Shown in pieces: positions 53,349 to 64,000 of a stretch of 64,000 nucleotides of DNA. Position 1 is the first letter of the stretch. The number at the start of each line of letters is the position of its first letter. The translations under genes and the position numbers were made by a program. This DNA is from Zwartia hollandica. GTDB taxonomy: Bacteria; Pseudomonadota; Gammaproteobacteria; Burkholderiales; Burkholderiaceae_B. The stretch is from assembly GCF_019923725.1 (NCBI RefSeq), contig NZ_JAHXRI010000006.1, positions 62,001 through 126,000 of the forward strand, read 5' to 3'. The notes below the pieces were generated by a model that was given only the letters and a program-made list of their open reading frames with translations, made no database searches and had not been told where the DNA came from.

Positions 53349-54158
53349 GTGCAACATTCGTTTGAGCGCGAAGGATTAAAACTTAATTTCTTCGTAGACG
53401 ACTTTACCGACTCGTGGGCGAACGCCCCGGTCATCTTTATGCTGCATGGCGCGATGGCCAACGCACAGCGGTTTCGCCCATGGGTTCCAGCCCTTTGCCG
53501 TGACTATCGTGTTGTGAGAATGGACATGCGCGGCCATGGCCAGTCTGAAGTGCCGGCGCAGAGTCAGACCTTGAATATGTCCACTTTAGTGGATGACGTC
53601 ATTGCGCTTCTAGATCATCTAGGGGTTGAGGCAACTCACTTCGTTGGAAACTCAGCTGGGGGTTATGTCGGGCAACATTTGGCCATGCAGCATCCCTCGC
53701 GGATCAAAACTCTGGCACTTTTTGGGTCCGCACCTGGCCTAAGAAACAGCCAGGCATTAACTTGGCTGCCCATGGTCGAGAAGTTTGGCTTGAGGCAATT
53801 CCTAGCCAACACCATCGATGACCGCTTCCCGCCCCACCTTCACGGCACTCCGCAGGCTGAGGAGTTTCTTGATGCACTAGGTCGCAACGACATACCCTTC
53901 ATTGCGCGCTTCATCGAGTACATGGCGACGCAGGAGTGGGGAGATCAGTTGCACAAAATACAGTGTCCAACGCTGGTTGTTGTCCCTGGGGCTGGTCGTA
54001 TCGGTGCAGCTGACGTATACCAGCCGATGCGCACCAATCTGCGCCAAGGGGAAGTCTTAGTGTATGAGGGGGAACGCCACAGCATTTGTGAGTATTTGGC
54101 GGACCGCTGCGTGGCTGATCTGAGAAGTTTTTTAGCGCGCCACCCTTGTAAGGGCTAA
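53349..54158 (+). CDS. Alpha/beta hydrolase
   Basis: A 269-residue alpha/beta-hydrolase. The oxyanion loop is LHGAMANAQRF, the nucleophile Ser102 lies in GNSAGG, and the histidine His244 in GERHSICEY. It begins at GTG 53349 with GAGAGGA upstream. The family includes 3-oxoadipate enol-lactonase and other esterases. It is coupled to the Bug receptor gene upstream, and overlaps the convergent ispB gene by four bases. It probably hydrolyses an ester or lactone of the imported compound. Confidence 0.88.
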   Translation: MQHSFEREGLKLNFFVDDFTDSWANAPVIFMLHGAMANAQRFRPWVPALCRDYRVVRMDMRGHGQSEVPAQSQTLNMSTLVDDVIALLDHLGVEATHFVGNSAGGYVGQHLAMQHPSRIKTLALFGSAPGLRNSQALTWLPMVEKFGLRQFLANTIDDRFPPHLHGTPQAEEFLDALGRNDIPFIARFIEYMATQEWGDQLHKIQCPTLVVVPGAGRIGAADVYQPMRTNLRQGEVLVYEGERHSICEYLADRCVADLRSFLARHPCKG

Positions 54159-55123
54159 CGATCTCGATCGGTCGCAAACGTACAAAAAGAAAGCAAGGAA
54201 GATTTAGCGTCGGAGTCAGGAAAGGCATTCAAGGCCTGTCTGGCCATATCGGCCTCGGCTACTGCACTGCGCTGAGCATGCTCAAGCGCACCGGTATCAT
54301 GGATCGCTTGCGCAACCGCATCAAAGTCGGCCTCGCCTTTCTCAATCGCCTTTCTAACAAGCTCTTTCTGCAAGTAAGTACCAACTTCCATGACGCGAAT
54401 CAAAGGAAGGGTTGGCTTGCCTTCCCGCAGATCATCGCCCACGTTTTTACCCAAAGCGCCCACCTCTCCGCTGTAGTCAAGCACATCGTCTACAAGTTGA
54501 AATGCGGTTCCAATGTGCCGGCCGTAAGCGGCTGCGGCATCGCGTTGCGCCGGTGTTGCCCCAGCCAAGACGGCGCCGGCCTCTGCAGCCGCTTCAAAAA
54601 GCTTAGCCGTTTTAAACCGCACCACCTGTAAATAACGTGCCTCGGATACGTCCGGATCATGCACATTGAGCAATTGAAGGACTTCACCCTCGGCGATCAC
54701 AGTCGTTGCACAAGACATAATCTGCATAATCCGCATGTCGTCGACATCGACCATCATCTCAAAAGCACGGGAATACAGGTAGTCGCCCACTAAGACACTC
54801 GCAGCATTCCCAAACACCGCATTGGCTGTGCTCCGGCCTCGCCTCAAGGCGGATTCGTCGACTACGTCGTCATGCAACAGGGTTGCTGTGTGTATGAATT
54901 CGACCACGGCAGCCATCAAATGCTGATGATCCCCCCGGTATCCCAAGGCCTGGGCCACCAGCAGGACCAGGGCTGGACGCATGCGCTTACCGCCGGCACC
55001 GATGATGTAATCACCGATCGTACGGATCAGCACGACCTCAGAATTGAGGCGGGAGCGGATCACGGCATCAACAGCAGCCATGTCCTGAGCCACGGGGGCC
55101 AGCAGATTTGAGAGCTTATGCAC
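54155..55123 (-). CDS. ispB: Octaprenyl diphosphate synthase (polyprenyl synthetase)
   Basis: A 322-residue trans-prenyltransferase. The first aspartate-rich motif is LLHDDVVDESALRRG and the second LVDDVLDYSG; GGKRMRPAL near the start binds pyrophosphate. It builds the ubiquinone side chain from isoprenoid diphosphates. Its position divergent to rplU is typical of Burkholderiales. It ends with a four-base overlap with the alpha/beta hydrolase gene. The promoter of rplU lies just upstream of its start codon. Confidence 0.93.
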   Translation of the reverse strand: MHKLSNLLAPVAQDMAAVDAVIRSRLNSEVVLIRTIGDYIIGAGGKRMRPALVLLVAQALGYRGDHQHLMAAVVEFIHTATLLHDDVVDESALRRGRSTANAVFGNAASVLVGDYLYSRAFEMMVDVDDMRIMQIMSCATTVIAEGEVLQLLNVHDPDVSEARYLQVVRFKTAKLFEAAAEAGAVLAGATPAQRDAAAAYGRHIGTAFQLVDDVLDYSGEVGALGKNVGDDLREGKPTLPLIRVMEVGTYLQKELVRKAIEKGEADFDAVAQAIHDTGALEHAQRSAVAEADMARQALNAFPDSDAKSSLLSFCTFATDRDR

Positions 55124-55134
55124 GAGACTTTCTT

Positions 55135-55163
55135 TTGACTTTCAAGTGGTTAGACGCTATTAT
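55135..55163 (+). promoter_or_regulatory. Sigma-70 promoter of rplU-rpmA
   Basis: TTGACT (55135-55140), a 17-base spacer and TATTAT (55158-55163), nearly consensus. Transcription would start near 55170. It is 12 bases from the divergent ispB start codon. Confidence 0.82.
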
Positions 55164-55169
55164 GTCTGG

Positions 55170-55186
55170 CTCGGCGTTTTGCCGAG
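55170..55186 (+). promoter_or_regulatory. 5' hairpin in the rplU leader
   Basis: CTCGGC (55170-55175) pairs with GCCGAG (55181-55186) around a GTTTT loop, at the predicted 5' end of the transcript. It may be a ribosomal-protein leader or an RNA-stabilising hairpin. Confidence 0.45.
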
Positions 55187-55218
55187 ATTCCATTTGCACT
55201 AAAACAAGAGGTTAACCC

Positions 55219-55530
55219 ATGTACGCGGTCGTAAAAACTGGTGGCAAGCAGTATCGCATTGCTACTGGCGAAAAACTTAAAATAGAACAGATACCGGCAG
55301 ACATTGGGCAAGAGATTACGCTAGACCAGGTGTTATCCGTAGGCGAAGGCGACCAATTAAAGATTGGCACCCCGCTTGTGGCTGGCGCAGTGGTTAAAGC
55401 TACAGTTCTTGCGCAAGGACGCCACGCCAAGGTCACGATCTTCAAGATGCGTCGTCGCAAGCACTATCAGAAGCATCAGGGCCACCGTCAAAACTACACC
55501 GAGATTCTTATTGGTGAAATCAAGGCTTAA
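55219..55530 (+). CDS. rplU: 50S ribosomal protein L21
   Basis: A 103-residue L21 of normal length. [20 protein letters not shown] at the N terminus and [21 protein letters not shown] at the C terminus are the family signatures. It binds 23S rRNA. Its ribosome-binding site is AAGAGG. It is 42 bases before rpmA, and both share the promoter at 55135. Confidence 0.98.
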   Translation: MYAVVKTGGKQYRIATGEKLKIEQIPADIGQEITLDQVLSVGEGDQLKIGTPLVAGAVVKATVLAQGRHAKVTIFKMRRRKHYQKHQGHRQNYTEILIGEIKA

Positions 55531-55572
55531 TTGCCGATTTCATCGAATCACGGACAGCACCAGGAGTAAAGC

Positions 55573-55833
55573 ATGGCACAGAAAAAAGGCGGGGGCTCTA
55601 CCCGCAACGGTCGCGACTCAGAATCGAAGCGTCTAGGCGTTAAAGCCTATGGCGGCGAACTGATCCCGGCCGGTTCAATTATCGTGCGTCAGCGCGGTAC
55701 AACGTTCCACCCAGGTACCAATGTCGGTATCGGCAAGGATCACACTCTTTATGCGTTAACCGACGGTCACGTTAAGTTTGCAGTCAAAGGCAAACTGAGC
55801 AAATCGACCGTGTCGATTATCGCGGCAGAGTAG
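55573..55833 (+). CDS. rpmA: 50S ribosomal protein L27
   Basis: An 86-residue L27 with the N-terminal [28 protein letters not shown], which reaches the peptidyl-transferase centre, and the [18 protein letters not shown] block. No N-terminal extension precedes it, unlike in Firmicutes. CCAGGAG is the ribosome-binding site. A terminator lies after its stop codon and ahead of obgE. Confidence 0.98.
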   Translation: MAQKKGGGSTRNGRDSESKRLGVKAYGGELIPAGSIIVRQRGTTFHPGTNVGIGKDHTLYALTDGHVKFAVKGKLSKSTVSIIAAE

Positions 55834-55850
55834 TCCGCGAGCCAGTCCTT

Positions 55851-55880
55851 AAAGCCCTGTCGCACGCGGCAGGGCTTTTT
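55851..55880 (+). terminator. Terminator between rpmA and obgE
   Basis: AAAGCCCTG (55851-55859) pairs with CAGGGCTTT (55870-55878), with an inner CG stem and a T-run (55876-55880). It may attenuate rather than end transcription, since obgE starts 19 bases later with no obvious promoter. Confidence 0.8.
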
Positions 55881-55898
55881 ATTTAACGGTATCCACCT

Positions 55899-57020
55899 AT
55901 GAAATTTGTCGACGAAGCCACCATCGAAGTCATTGCCGGAAAAGGTGGCAATGGCTCGCACAGCTTTCGCCGCGAAAAATTCATCCCTAAGGGTGGACCC
56001 GATGGTGGCGATGGCGGCAAAGGCGGTAGCGTCTTAGCCACCGCTGATCGCAACATCAATACCTTGATTGACTTCCGCTATGCCCGCAAACATGTAGGCC
56101 GCAACGGAGAGCACGGACGCGGCGCGGACCAATATGGCGCGGCAGCTGATGACATCACACTGCGCGTACCTGTCGGGACCATTATCTTTGACGCGGAGAC
56201 AGGCGAAGAGCTCTTTGACATGACGCGTCACGGCCAAAAGGTTGTGCTGGCTGCTGGCGGCGCTGGCGGCCTCGGTAATGTGCACTTTAAGTCCAGCGTG
56301 AACCGTGCTCCAAAGCAATGGACCCCTGGCAAAGAAGGCGAACAACGGCGCTTGCGAATGGAGCTCAAAGTTCTGGCGGACGTCGGCTTGCTAGGCATGC
56401 CCAATGCCGGCAAGTCCACGTTAATTAGTCGCATATCGAATGCAAGACCAAAGATTGCCGATTACCCCTTTACGACTCTGCACCCAAACCTTGGCGTTGT
56501 CAGAACCTCTGAGTCCCGCAGCTTTGTTGTTGCAGACATTCCAGGCCTGATCGAAGGCGCTTCTGAAGGCGCAGGTCTTGGCCATCTTTTCTTGCGGCAT
56601 TTGTCACGCACGCGGATTTTGTTGCACATTGTCGATGTTTCTTCGCATGATCCCGATGAGGATGCCGTTGCACGCGCAGTAGGCGAGGCACGCGCCATCG
56701 TAGAAGAGTTGCGTCTGTATGACGAGACCCTCTATAACAAGCCTCGCTGGCTTGTCCTGAATAAGCTGGACATGGTGCCAAACCCCGAAGAAGTCAAAAA
56801 ACGCTTCTGCAAAGAATACAAGTGGAAAGGCCCGGTCTATGCCATATCTGCCCTTTCTGGCGATGGCACGCAGCAACTGATTTGGGATCTGCAGGACGCT
56901 ATTGACGCTTATCGTCAAGAAGACAACATCGCAGAGGATAAAGCAGACGGCACCTATGTCGCTGAGGATCCGCGCTTTGACGAAACCCGTAGCGACGGGC
57001 CAGCCCCCAACACTGACTAA
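55899..57020 (+). CDS. obgE: GTPase Obg/CgtA
   Basis: A 373-residue Obg GTPase. The glycine-rich Obg domain occupies about 1-158 ([38 protein letters not shown]), followed by the G domain with [11 protein letters not shown] (G1), [12 protein letters not shown] (G3) and NKLDM (G4). The C-terminal tail is acidic ([22 protein letters not shown]). It acts in 50S ribosome assembly and stress control. It belongs to the rplU-rpmA-obgE group conserved across bacteria. The ribosome-binding site is weak. Confidence 0.97.
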   Translation: MKFVDEATIEVIAGKGGNGSHSFRREKFIPKGGPDGGDGGKGGSVLATADRNINTLIDFRYARKHVGRNGEHGRGADQYGAAADDITLRVPVGTIIFDAETGEELFDMTRHGQKVVLAAGGAGGLGNVHFKSSVNRAPKQWTPGKEGEQRRLRMELKVLADVGLLGMPNAGKSTLISRISNARPKIADYPFTTLHPNLGVVRTSESRSFVVADIPGLIEGASEGAGLGHLFLRHLSRTRILLHIVDVSSHDPDEDAVARAVGEARAIVEELRLYDETLYNKPRWLVLNKLDMVPNPEEVKKRFCKEYKWKGPVYAISALSGDGTQQLIWDLQDAIDAYRQEDNIAEDKADGTYVAEDPRFDETRSDGPAPNTD

Positions 57021-57035
57021 ACACCGTCACCAGCC

Positions 57036-58175
57036 ATGACCGCCTCCGCCCCGCAAGTCTCTGTCATCGCCTCCGCCTCACGCATCGTGTCCAAGGTGGG
57101 GTCTTCACTTGTGACGAATGATGGCAAAGGTTTGGATCGAGAAGCGGTGGCACACTGGGCCGGGCAAATCGCGGCTTTGCGACAGCAAGGCAAGCAAGTC
57201 GTCCTTGTCTCAAGCGGCGCTATCGCAGAGGGCATGGCCCGCCTCGGTTGGGACAAGCGTCCAACCTCGATGCACGAGTTACAAGCAGCGGCCGCTGTTG
57301 GCCAAATGGGTTTGGCACAAGCGTACGAAGTAGCCTTTGCCAAGCACAATCTGCGCACGGCACAAATTCTGCTTACGCACGAAGACCTCGCTGATCGCCA
57401 GCGCTATCTCAACGCACGCTCGACCCTTTTCGCGTTATTACGACTCGGCGTTGTGCCCATCGTCAATGAAAACGATACCGTTGCGACCGATGAAATCGCT
57501 GTTGGTGATAACGACACTCTTGGTGCACTCGTTACAAACCTAATCGAGGCGGATGCCCTCATTATCCTGACCGATCAACGCGGGCTCTACGAGTCGGACC
57601 CTCGGAAAAATCCCGCCGCAAAGTTTGTGGCCCACGCGTGCGCGGGCGATTTAAGCCTAGAAGCCATGGCCGGCGGCACGGGTTCTGGGATAGGCAAAGG
57701 TGGCATGCTCACCAAAATTCTCGCGGCAAAGCGCGCTGCACGTAGTGGAGCACACACGGTAATCGCTTCAGGACGCGAGCAAGACGTGATGGTTCGCTTG
57801 GCCGCTGGCGAATGCATTGGCTCAGAGCTTCGCGCCGAGCTTCCCGTGCTATCCGCTCGAAAACAATGGATGGCCGACCACCTGAGAATGCGTGGGCAGC
57901 TTGTTCTAGACGCAGGCGCGACGCGTGCTCTCATTGAGGAAGGCAAAAGCCTTTTGCCAATCGGGGTGAAAGAGGTCAGAGGTGAGTTTGAACCCGGTGA
58001 CGTCGTCGCTTGTATTGATCCAAGCGGTAAGGAATGTGCAAGAGGCTTGGTCAATTACTCCGCCTCGGATGCACGCCGGATCATGGGTCAGCCCTCGACC
58101 AAAATCGCTGACATTCTTGGTAGTGTGTCAGAAACCGAACTCATGCACCGCGACAATCTGATCATTCTTGACTGA
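57036..58175 (+). CDS. proB: Glutamate 5-kinase
   Basis: A 379-residue kinase with the amino acid kinase domain ([58 protein letters not shown]) and a C-terminal PUA domain from about residue 280. It performs the first step of proline synthesis and is inhibited by proline. It follows obgE by 15 bases, so it may share its transcript. The length with PUA domain is typical of proteobacterial ProB. Confidence 0.96.
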   Translation: MTASAPQVSVIASASRIVSKVGSSLVTNDGKGLDREAVAHWAGQIAALRQQGKQVVLVSSGAIAEGMARLGWDKRPTSMHELQAAAAVGQMGLAQAYEVAFAKHNLRTAQILLTHEDLADRQRYLNARSTLFALLRLGVVPIVNENDTVATDEIAVGDNDTLGALVTNLIEADALIILTDQRGLYESDPRKNPAAKFVAHACAGDLSLEAMAGGTGSGIGKGGMLTKILAAKRAARSGAHTVIASGREQDVMVRLAAGECIGSELRAELPVLSARKQWMADHLRMRGQLVLDAGATRALIEEGKSLLPIGVKEVRGEFEPGDVVACIDPSGKECARGLVNYSASDARRIMGQPSTKIADILGSVSETELMHRDNLIILD

Positions 58176-58181
58176 GTTAGA

Positions 58182-58215
58182 AGGGCTTCCCCTCCTAAAC
58201 GAAGCAAGAAGCCCT
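58182..58215 (+). terminator. Hairpin after proB
   Basis: AGGGCTTC (58182-58189) pairs with GAAGCCCT (58208-58215), with an 18-base loop and no T-run. Just past it, TATACT (58215-58220) is a candidate -10 box for thiC, though no -35 is visible. Confidence 0.4.
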
Positions 58216-58230
58216 ATACTTTGCACCATT

Positions 58231-60282
<2,052 letters not shown>

Positions 60283-60303
60283 CTGAGCAAGCGAGATCTA
60301 CTG

Positions 60304-61398
60304 ATGTCAACGACCAGACTGTCTCTCGTCAACGCCGCAAAGGGCGTTGGCTGTCTGGTCATTGTCATCCACCACCTAGCGGTGTATGGACCGATGTCTG
60401 AAGTGATCGGTGCTCAGTATCCAAAACTGATCGAAGCACTGATTATCTACGGCAAGCTCGCAGTCCAAATGTTTTTTGTCTTTGGCGGCTATTTTGTTGC
60501 CGCACAAATGGCGCCTCGGGCTGCGCCTACCGCAGTCGTAGCATCCGCGCTCATTTGGAAACGCTACAAGCGGCTTATTACCCCCTTTGTGTTTGCCGTG
60601 ACACTCGCAGCGCTCATTACGGCTCTGGTGCGCCCCTGGTTTATCCATGACTCGCTGTCGGCTGCACCGACCTTTGGTCAATTACTTGCGCACGTTTTTT
60701 TACTTTATGACTTGATTGGCTTGGAAGCGCTCTCGGCAGGAGTTTGGTATGTCGCGATTGATTTTCAACTGTTTGCGTTGACGGCAGGTTTTACCGCGCT
60801 GTGCTGGCGAATGCCTGCGAGTCTGCAACGCGTTTACCCACTGGTCATTATTGCGCTTGCGGCCTTTTCTCTTTGGGTGCTGAACCGCAATGACGCCCTC
60901 GAGGCTTACGCACCATTTTTCTTTGGTTATTACGGCTTGGGCGTATTAGCGTATTGGACAGCACACACACGCTTAGGCCGGTATGGGTTGGCATTAATCG
61001 CGCTGCTTGGTGTGGTGGCGTTATGGCTGGAGTTTCGCAAAGCGGTCGCGACCGCCACGATCACGGCCTTGCTGCTAGCGCTTGCCGATCTGCGCGGTAG
61101 ACTCGAGCATTGGGGTGATCACCCCGCTTTAAATTGGCTAGGCGAGCGCTCTTACTCAATTTTTTTAATTCACTACGGCATTTGCATTGGCATCAATGCG
61201 CTGTGGAGTCTCTGGTTTCCAACGGGCCTCTGGATCAATGCGGCGGGTATCGTTGTCGCGGTCGGCCTATCTTTAGCGGCGGGCGCCTTACTGTATCGCC
61301 TGGTCGAAACGCGCAACAACGCGTTAGGTCTGAACATACAGACAGGAATTTTAGTGACAGCAGTCGCCCTCACCTTGGTGCTTGAGCGATCGGCCTAA
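60304..61398 (+). CDS. Acyltransferase 3 family membrane protein
   Basis: A 364-residue inner-membrane protein with about ten helices. It begins LSLVNAAKGVGCLVIVIHHLAVYGP, containing the family His, and later has SYSIFLIHYGICIGINALW. The family O-acylates sugars, lipids or exopolysaccharides using acyl-CoA. It follows thiC by 21 bases and ends six bases before the convergent metH stop. It has no obvious link to thiamine. The acceptor is unknown. Confidence 0.82.
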   Translation: MSTTRLSLVNAAKGVGCLVIVIHHLAVYGPMSEVIGAQYPKLIEALIIYGKLAVQMFFVFGGYFVAAQMAPRAAPTAVVASALIWKRYKRLITPFVFAVTLAALITALVRPWFIHDSLSAAPTFGQLLAHVFLLYDLIGLEALSAGVWYVAIDFQLFALTAGFTALCWRMPASLQRVYPLVIIALAAFSLWVLNRNDALEAYAPFFFGYYGLGVLAYWTAHTRLGRYGLALIALLGVVALWLEFRKAVATATITALLLALADLRGRLEHWGDHPALNWLGERSYSIFLIHYGICIGINALWSLWFPTGLWINAAGIVVAVGLSLAAGALLYRLVETRNNALGLNIQTGILVTAVALTLVLERSA

Positions 61399-61404
61399 GG
61401 CCAG

Positions 61405-64000
61405 TTAGCCTAAGTTGGGCGCTAACGTGCGTTTGACGTCTTTCTCAGTGCGCCCGGAACGCTTCACGTAATCCTCAACCTGATCCTCGCCGATCGGACC
61501 AACGCTAAAGTACTGTGACTGCGGATGGCTAAAATAAAAGCCTGACACACTCGCAGCGGGATGCATGGCGTAACTTTCCGTCAGCATCATGCCGATATCT
61601 GCACCGTCTAAGACTTCGAACATTTCACGCTTGACGACATGCTCGGGACATGCGGGATAGCCTGGCGCTGGCCGAATACCCACATACTGTTCCTTAATCA
61701 TCTGCTCATTTGTCAACGCTTCGTTCGCCGCATAACCCCACAAATCTTGACGTACGCGGGCATGCAGTGCCTCAGCAAAAGCCTCGGCCATGCGATCCGC
61801 TAACGACTTGAACATGATGGACGAGTAGTCATCATTTGCACGCTCAAACTCTTTTTCTTTTTTGTCAACGCCAATGCCTGCGGTGACGGCAAATAAGCCG
61901 ATGTAGTCCATCACGCCCGAAGACTTGGGTGCGATGAAATCAGCCAAGCATTTGTTTTCAACGCCCTCGCGCTTGATGCCTTGTTGGCGCAAGCCGCGCC
62001 AAGTAAACAACACCTTCTCGCGCGTTTCGTCTTGATAAATCTCGATATCGTCATCATTAATGGTATTGGCCGGATAGAAGGAAACCACACCATTCGCAGT
62101 TAACCAGCGTCCATCAATCATGCGCTTGAGCATTGCCTGTCCGTCCTGGTGGACTTTGCGAGCCTGTTCACCAACCACATGGTCATCGAGAATGGCGGGG
62201 AATTGACCAAACAAACTCCAGGTTTGAAAGAACGGCGTCCAGTCAATAAATCGTGCAAGCTCAGCTAAATCAAAATTCTTAAACGTCCGTCTCCCAATGA
62301 ACTTGGGCCGTGGCGGTTGATACGTAGACCAATCAAACGCTGGCTTGGCCGCACGTGCATCCGTCATTGACATCAAAGGTGCTGCCTGCCGATTTGCATG
62401 GCGGCGGCGCACGTCTTCGTATTCAACGGCCAACTCTTCGAGATAGGTGTTCGCCGTCTCTGACACAAGGTTCTGCGCAACGCCCACAGAGCGACTAGCG
62501 TCCGGAACATAAATAACAGGGCCTTCGTAATGGGGGGCGATCTTCACGGCCGTGTGTACACGACTCGTCGTCGCTCCGCCAATCATGAGCGGTATCTTGC
62601 GGCTACGGAAGTACTCATCGCGCTGCATCTCGCTTGCGACATAAGCCATTTCTTCAAGACTGGGCGTAATCAGTCCAGACAAACCAATGACATCTGCCTT
62701 CTCGGCCTTGGCACGCGCCAGAATCTCCGCTGCAGGCACCATGACACCCATATTGATGACTTCAAAGTTATTACACTGAAGCACAACTGTCACAATGTTT
62801 TTCCCAATATCGTGCACGTCGCCCTTCACGGTTGCGATCACGATTTTGCCCTTGGCACGGACATCGCCTCCGGCTGCAGCAATTAATTTTTTCTCTTCTT
62901 CAATGAAAGGCACCAAGTGTCCAACGGCTTGCTTCATCACCCGGGCAGACTTGACGACCTGCGGCAAGAACATTTTGCCTTCGCCAAACAAATCGCCGAC
63001 GATATTCATGCCGTCCATCAACGGGCCTTCGATGACCTCAATGGGTCGGCCGCCGCGGTCAGCGATTTGCTGACGAATCTCTTCGGTGTCCTCAAGGATG
63101 AATTGCGTGATGCCATGGACCATCGCATGCGCGAGTCGTTTTTCAACAGCCTGCTGCCGCCAAGTGAGGTCTTCTTCACGCTTGGCGCCTGAGCCCTTTA
63201 CAGAATCGGCAAAAGCAACCAAGCGCTCAGTCGGTGTGCGCGTGTCGGTTGGGTCAGTTTGCCCAACAGGCTGCGCGCGATCGAGCACCACGTCTTCTAC
63301 GAGATCACGTAATGCGGGAGGCAGTTCCGCATACACGCCGAGCTGGCCGGCGTTGACGATACCCATCGTCATGCCTTCACGGATCGCGTAATACAGGAAG
63401 ACCGTGTGGATCGCTTCGCGCATTGGCTCATTGCCGCGGAAGGAAAAGCTTACGTTTGATACCCCCCCCGAAATGCGTGCATGTGGTAACGAAGTACGAA
63501 TCCATTTCGTGGATTCGATGAAATCAACCGCGTAATGGTTATGCTCGTCAATGCCTGTTGCAATCGCAAAAACGTTTGGATCAAAAATAATATCTTCTGG
63601 GGGAAAGCCAACGACATCGACTAGTAGACGGTACGCGCGAGTACAAATTTCTTTACGTCGCTCAAGTGTATCGGCCTGACCTTTTTCGTCAAAGGCCATC
63701 ACAACCGCGGCGGCACCATAGCGGCGACAAAGGTGCGCCTGCTTCAGAAACGGCTCTTCGCCCTCTTTCAGCGAAATCGAGTTAACGATCGACTTACCTT
63801 GCACACACTTGAGACCCGTTTCAATCACCGACCACTTCGAGCTGTCGATCATGACAGGCACACGTGCAATGTCTGGCTCAGACGCAATCAGATTGAGAAA
63901 CCTGTGCATGCAAGCCACCGAATCCAACATGGCTTCATCCATGTTGATGTCGATAATCTGCGCACCACTCTCGACTTGTTGGCGCGCGACCGCAACCGCT
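61405..64000 (-). CDS. metH: Cobalamin-dependent methionine synthase MetH, C-terminal part
   Basis: The gene enters from the right edge; about 865 residues are visible. In frame with the edge, it reads [17 protein letters not shown], the pterin-binding domain, which continues to [14 protein letters not shown]. The cobalamin domain follows (helical cap, then [13 protein letters not shown] with the lower-ligand His) and the AdoMet activation domain from about CLADFIAPK onward, ending near [14 protein letters not shown]. The homocysteine domain lies beyond the window or in a separate gene. It methylates homocysteine with 5-methyl-tetrahydrofolate. The apparent start at 63942 is internal to the gene. 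Confidence 0.97.
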   Translation of the reverse strand, partial: AVAVARQQVESGAQIIDINMDEAMLDSVACMHRFLNLIASEPDIARVPVMIDSSKWSVIETGLKCVQGKSIVNSISLKEGEEPFLKQAHLCRRYGAAAVVMAFDEKGQADTLERRKEICTRAYRLLVDVVGFPPEDIIFDPNVFAIATGIDEHNHYAVDFIESTKWIRTSLPHARISGGVSNVSFSFRGNEPMREAIHTVFLYYAIREGMTMGIVNAGQLGVYAELPPALRDLVEDVVLDRAQPVGQTDPTDTRTPTERLVAFADSVKGSGAKREEDLTWRQQAVEKRLAHAMVHGITQFILEDTEEIRQQIADRGGRPIEVIEGPLMDGMNIVGDLFGEGKMFLPQVVKSARVMKQAVGHLVPFIEEEKKLIAAAGGDVRAKGKIVIATVKGDVHDIGKNIVTVVLQCNNFEVINMGVMVPAAEILARAKAEKADVIGLSGLITPSLEEMAYVASEMQRDEYFRSRKIPLMIGGATTSRVHTAVKIAPHYEGPVIYVPDASRSVGVAQNLVSETANTYLEELAVEYEDVRRRHANRQAAPLMSMTDARAAKPAFDWSTYQPPRPKFIGRRTFKNFDLAELARFIDWTPFFQTWSLFGQFPAILDDHVVGEQARKVHQDGQAMLKRMIDGRWLTANGVVSFYPANTINDDDIEIYQDETREKVLFTWRGLRQQGIKREGVENKCLADFIAPKSSGVMDYIGLFAVTAGIGVDKKEKEFERANDDYSSIMFKSLADRMAEAFAEALHARVRQDLWGYAANEALTNEQMIKEQYVGIRPAPGYPACPEHVVKREMFEVLDGADIGMMLTESYAMHPAASVSGFYFSHPQSQYFSVGPIGEDQVEDYVKRSGRTEKDVKRTLAPNLG

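Overview
The window looks like chromosome from a Gram-negative betaproteobacterium of the order Burkholderiales, most likely Alcaligenaceae or a close relative. Reasons: five Bug/TctC-type periplasmic receptors with two TctAB permease sets, four CaiB/BaiF CoA-transferases, the block ispB / rplU-rpmA-obgE-proB, a TorF-type porin in front of glnK-amtB, and an IorAB-type molybdenum hydroxylase. Placement below order is inference. Genes are densely packed: no gene-free stretch exceeds about 265 bases, and I see no tRNA, rRNA, insertion sequence, prophage or CRISPR array.

Layout. 1-6.9 kb: end of a dienelactone hydrolase, a hotdog thioesterase with an IclR regulator, and divergently an acyl-CoA synthetase, a fused MaoC-type dehydratase, a CoA-transferase and an orphan Bug receptor. 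6.8-9.6 kb: a nitrogen-control unit (NtrC-like box, sigma-54 promoter, TorF-like porin, glnK, amtB). 9.8-10.6 kb: a second dienelactone hydrolase with a strong terminator. 10.6-18.7 kb: MmgE/PrpD protein and HMG-CoA-lyase-like gene on the minus strand, divergent from tctB-tctA-tctC and a fumarate-reductase-like flavoprotein, then a fumarylacetoacetate-hydrolase-family gene. 18.9-28.3 kb: one long plus-strand operon with two acyl-CoA dehydrogenases, a small YHS protein, two hotdog hydratase subunits, two CoA-transferase subunits and a complete TctCBA transporter.

28.3-37.7 kb (minus strand): CoA-transferase, PPOX-type flavoprotein, MDR and SDR oxidoreductases, a small PH-like membrane protein, TRAP DctM and DctQ without DctP, an M20 amidohydrolase, a lambda-crystallin-like dehydrogenase and an orphan haem-type ABC ATPase. 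37.8-45.5 kb: iorA-iorB, a glutathione transferase, an FMN alpha-hydroxy-acid oxidase, a quinone oxidoreductase, and a Bug receptor with a TauD-type dioxygenase. 45.4-50.1 kb: a full liv-type ABC importer (LivFGMHK, minus strand). 50.2-54.2 kb: an acetylpolyamine amidohydrolase-like protein, an outer-membrane channel, a Bug receptor and an alpha/beta hydrolase. 54.2-64 kb: housekeeping genes ispB, rplU, rpmA, obgE, proB, TPP-riboswitch thiC, a membrane acyltransferase and metH (5' end beyond the window).

The common theme is uptake of carboxylic acids by high-affinity receptors, activation to CoA thioesters by CoA transfer or ligation, and beta-oxidation-like processing. The most unusual part is 18.9-28.3 kb, where three successive chemical steps (dehydrogenation, hydration, CoA transfer) are each encoded by an adjacent pair of related genes, and one CoA-transferase of its pair has lost the catalytic aspartate. 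That suggests a pathway built from heteromeric enzymes for an unidentified acid, formally similar to benzylsuccinate or steroid side-chain oxidation.
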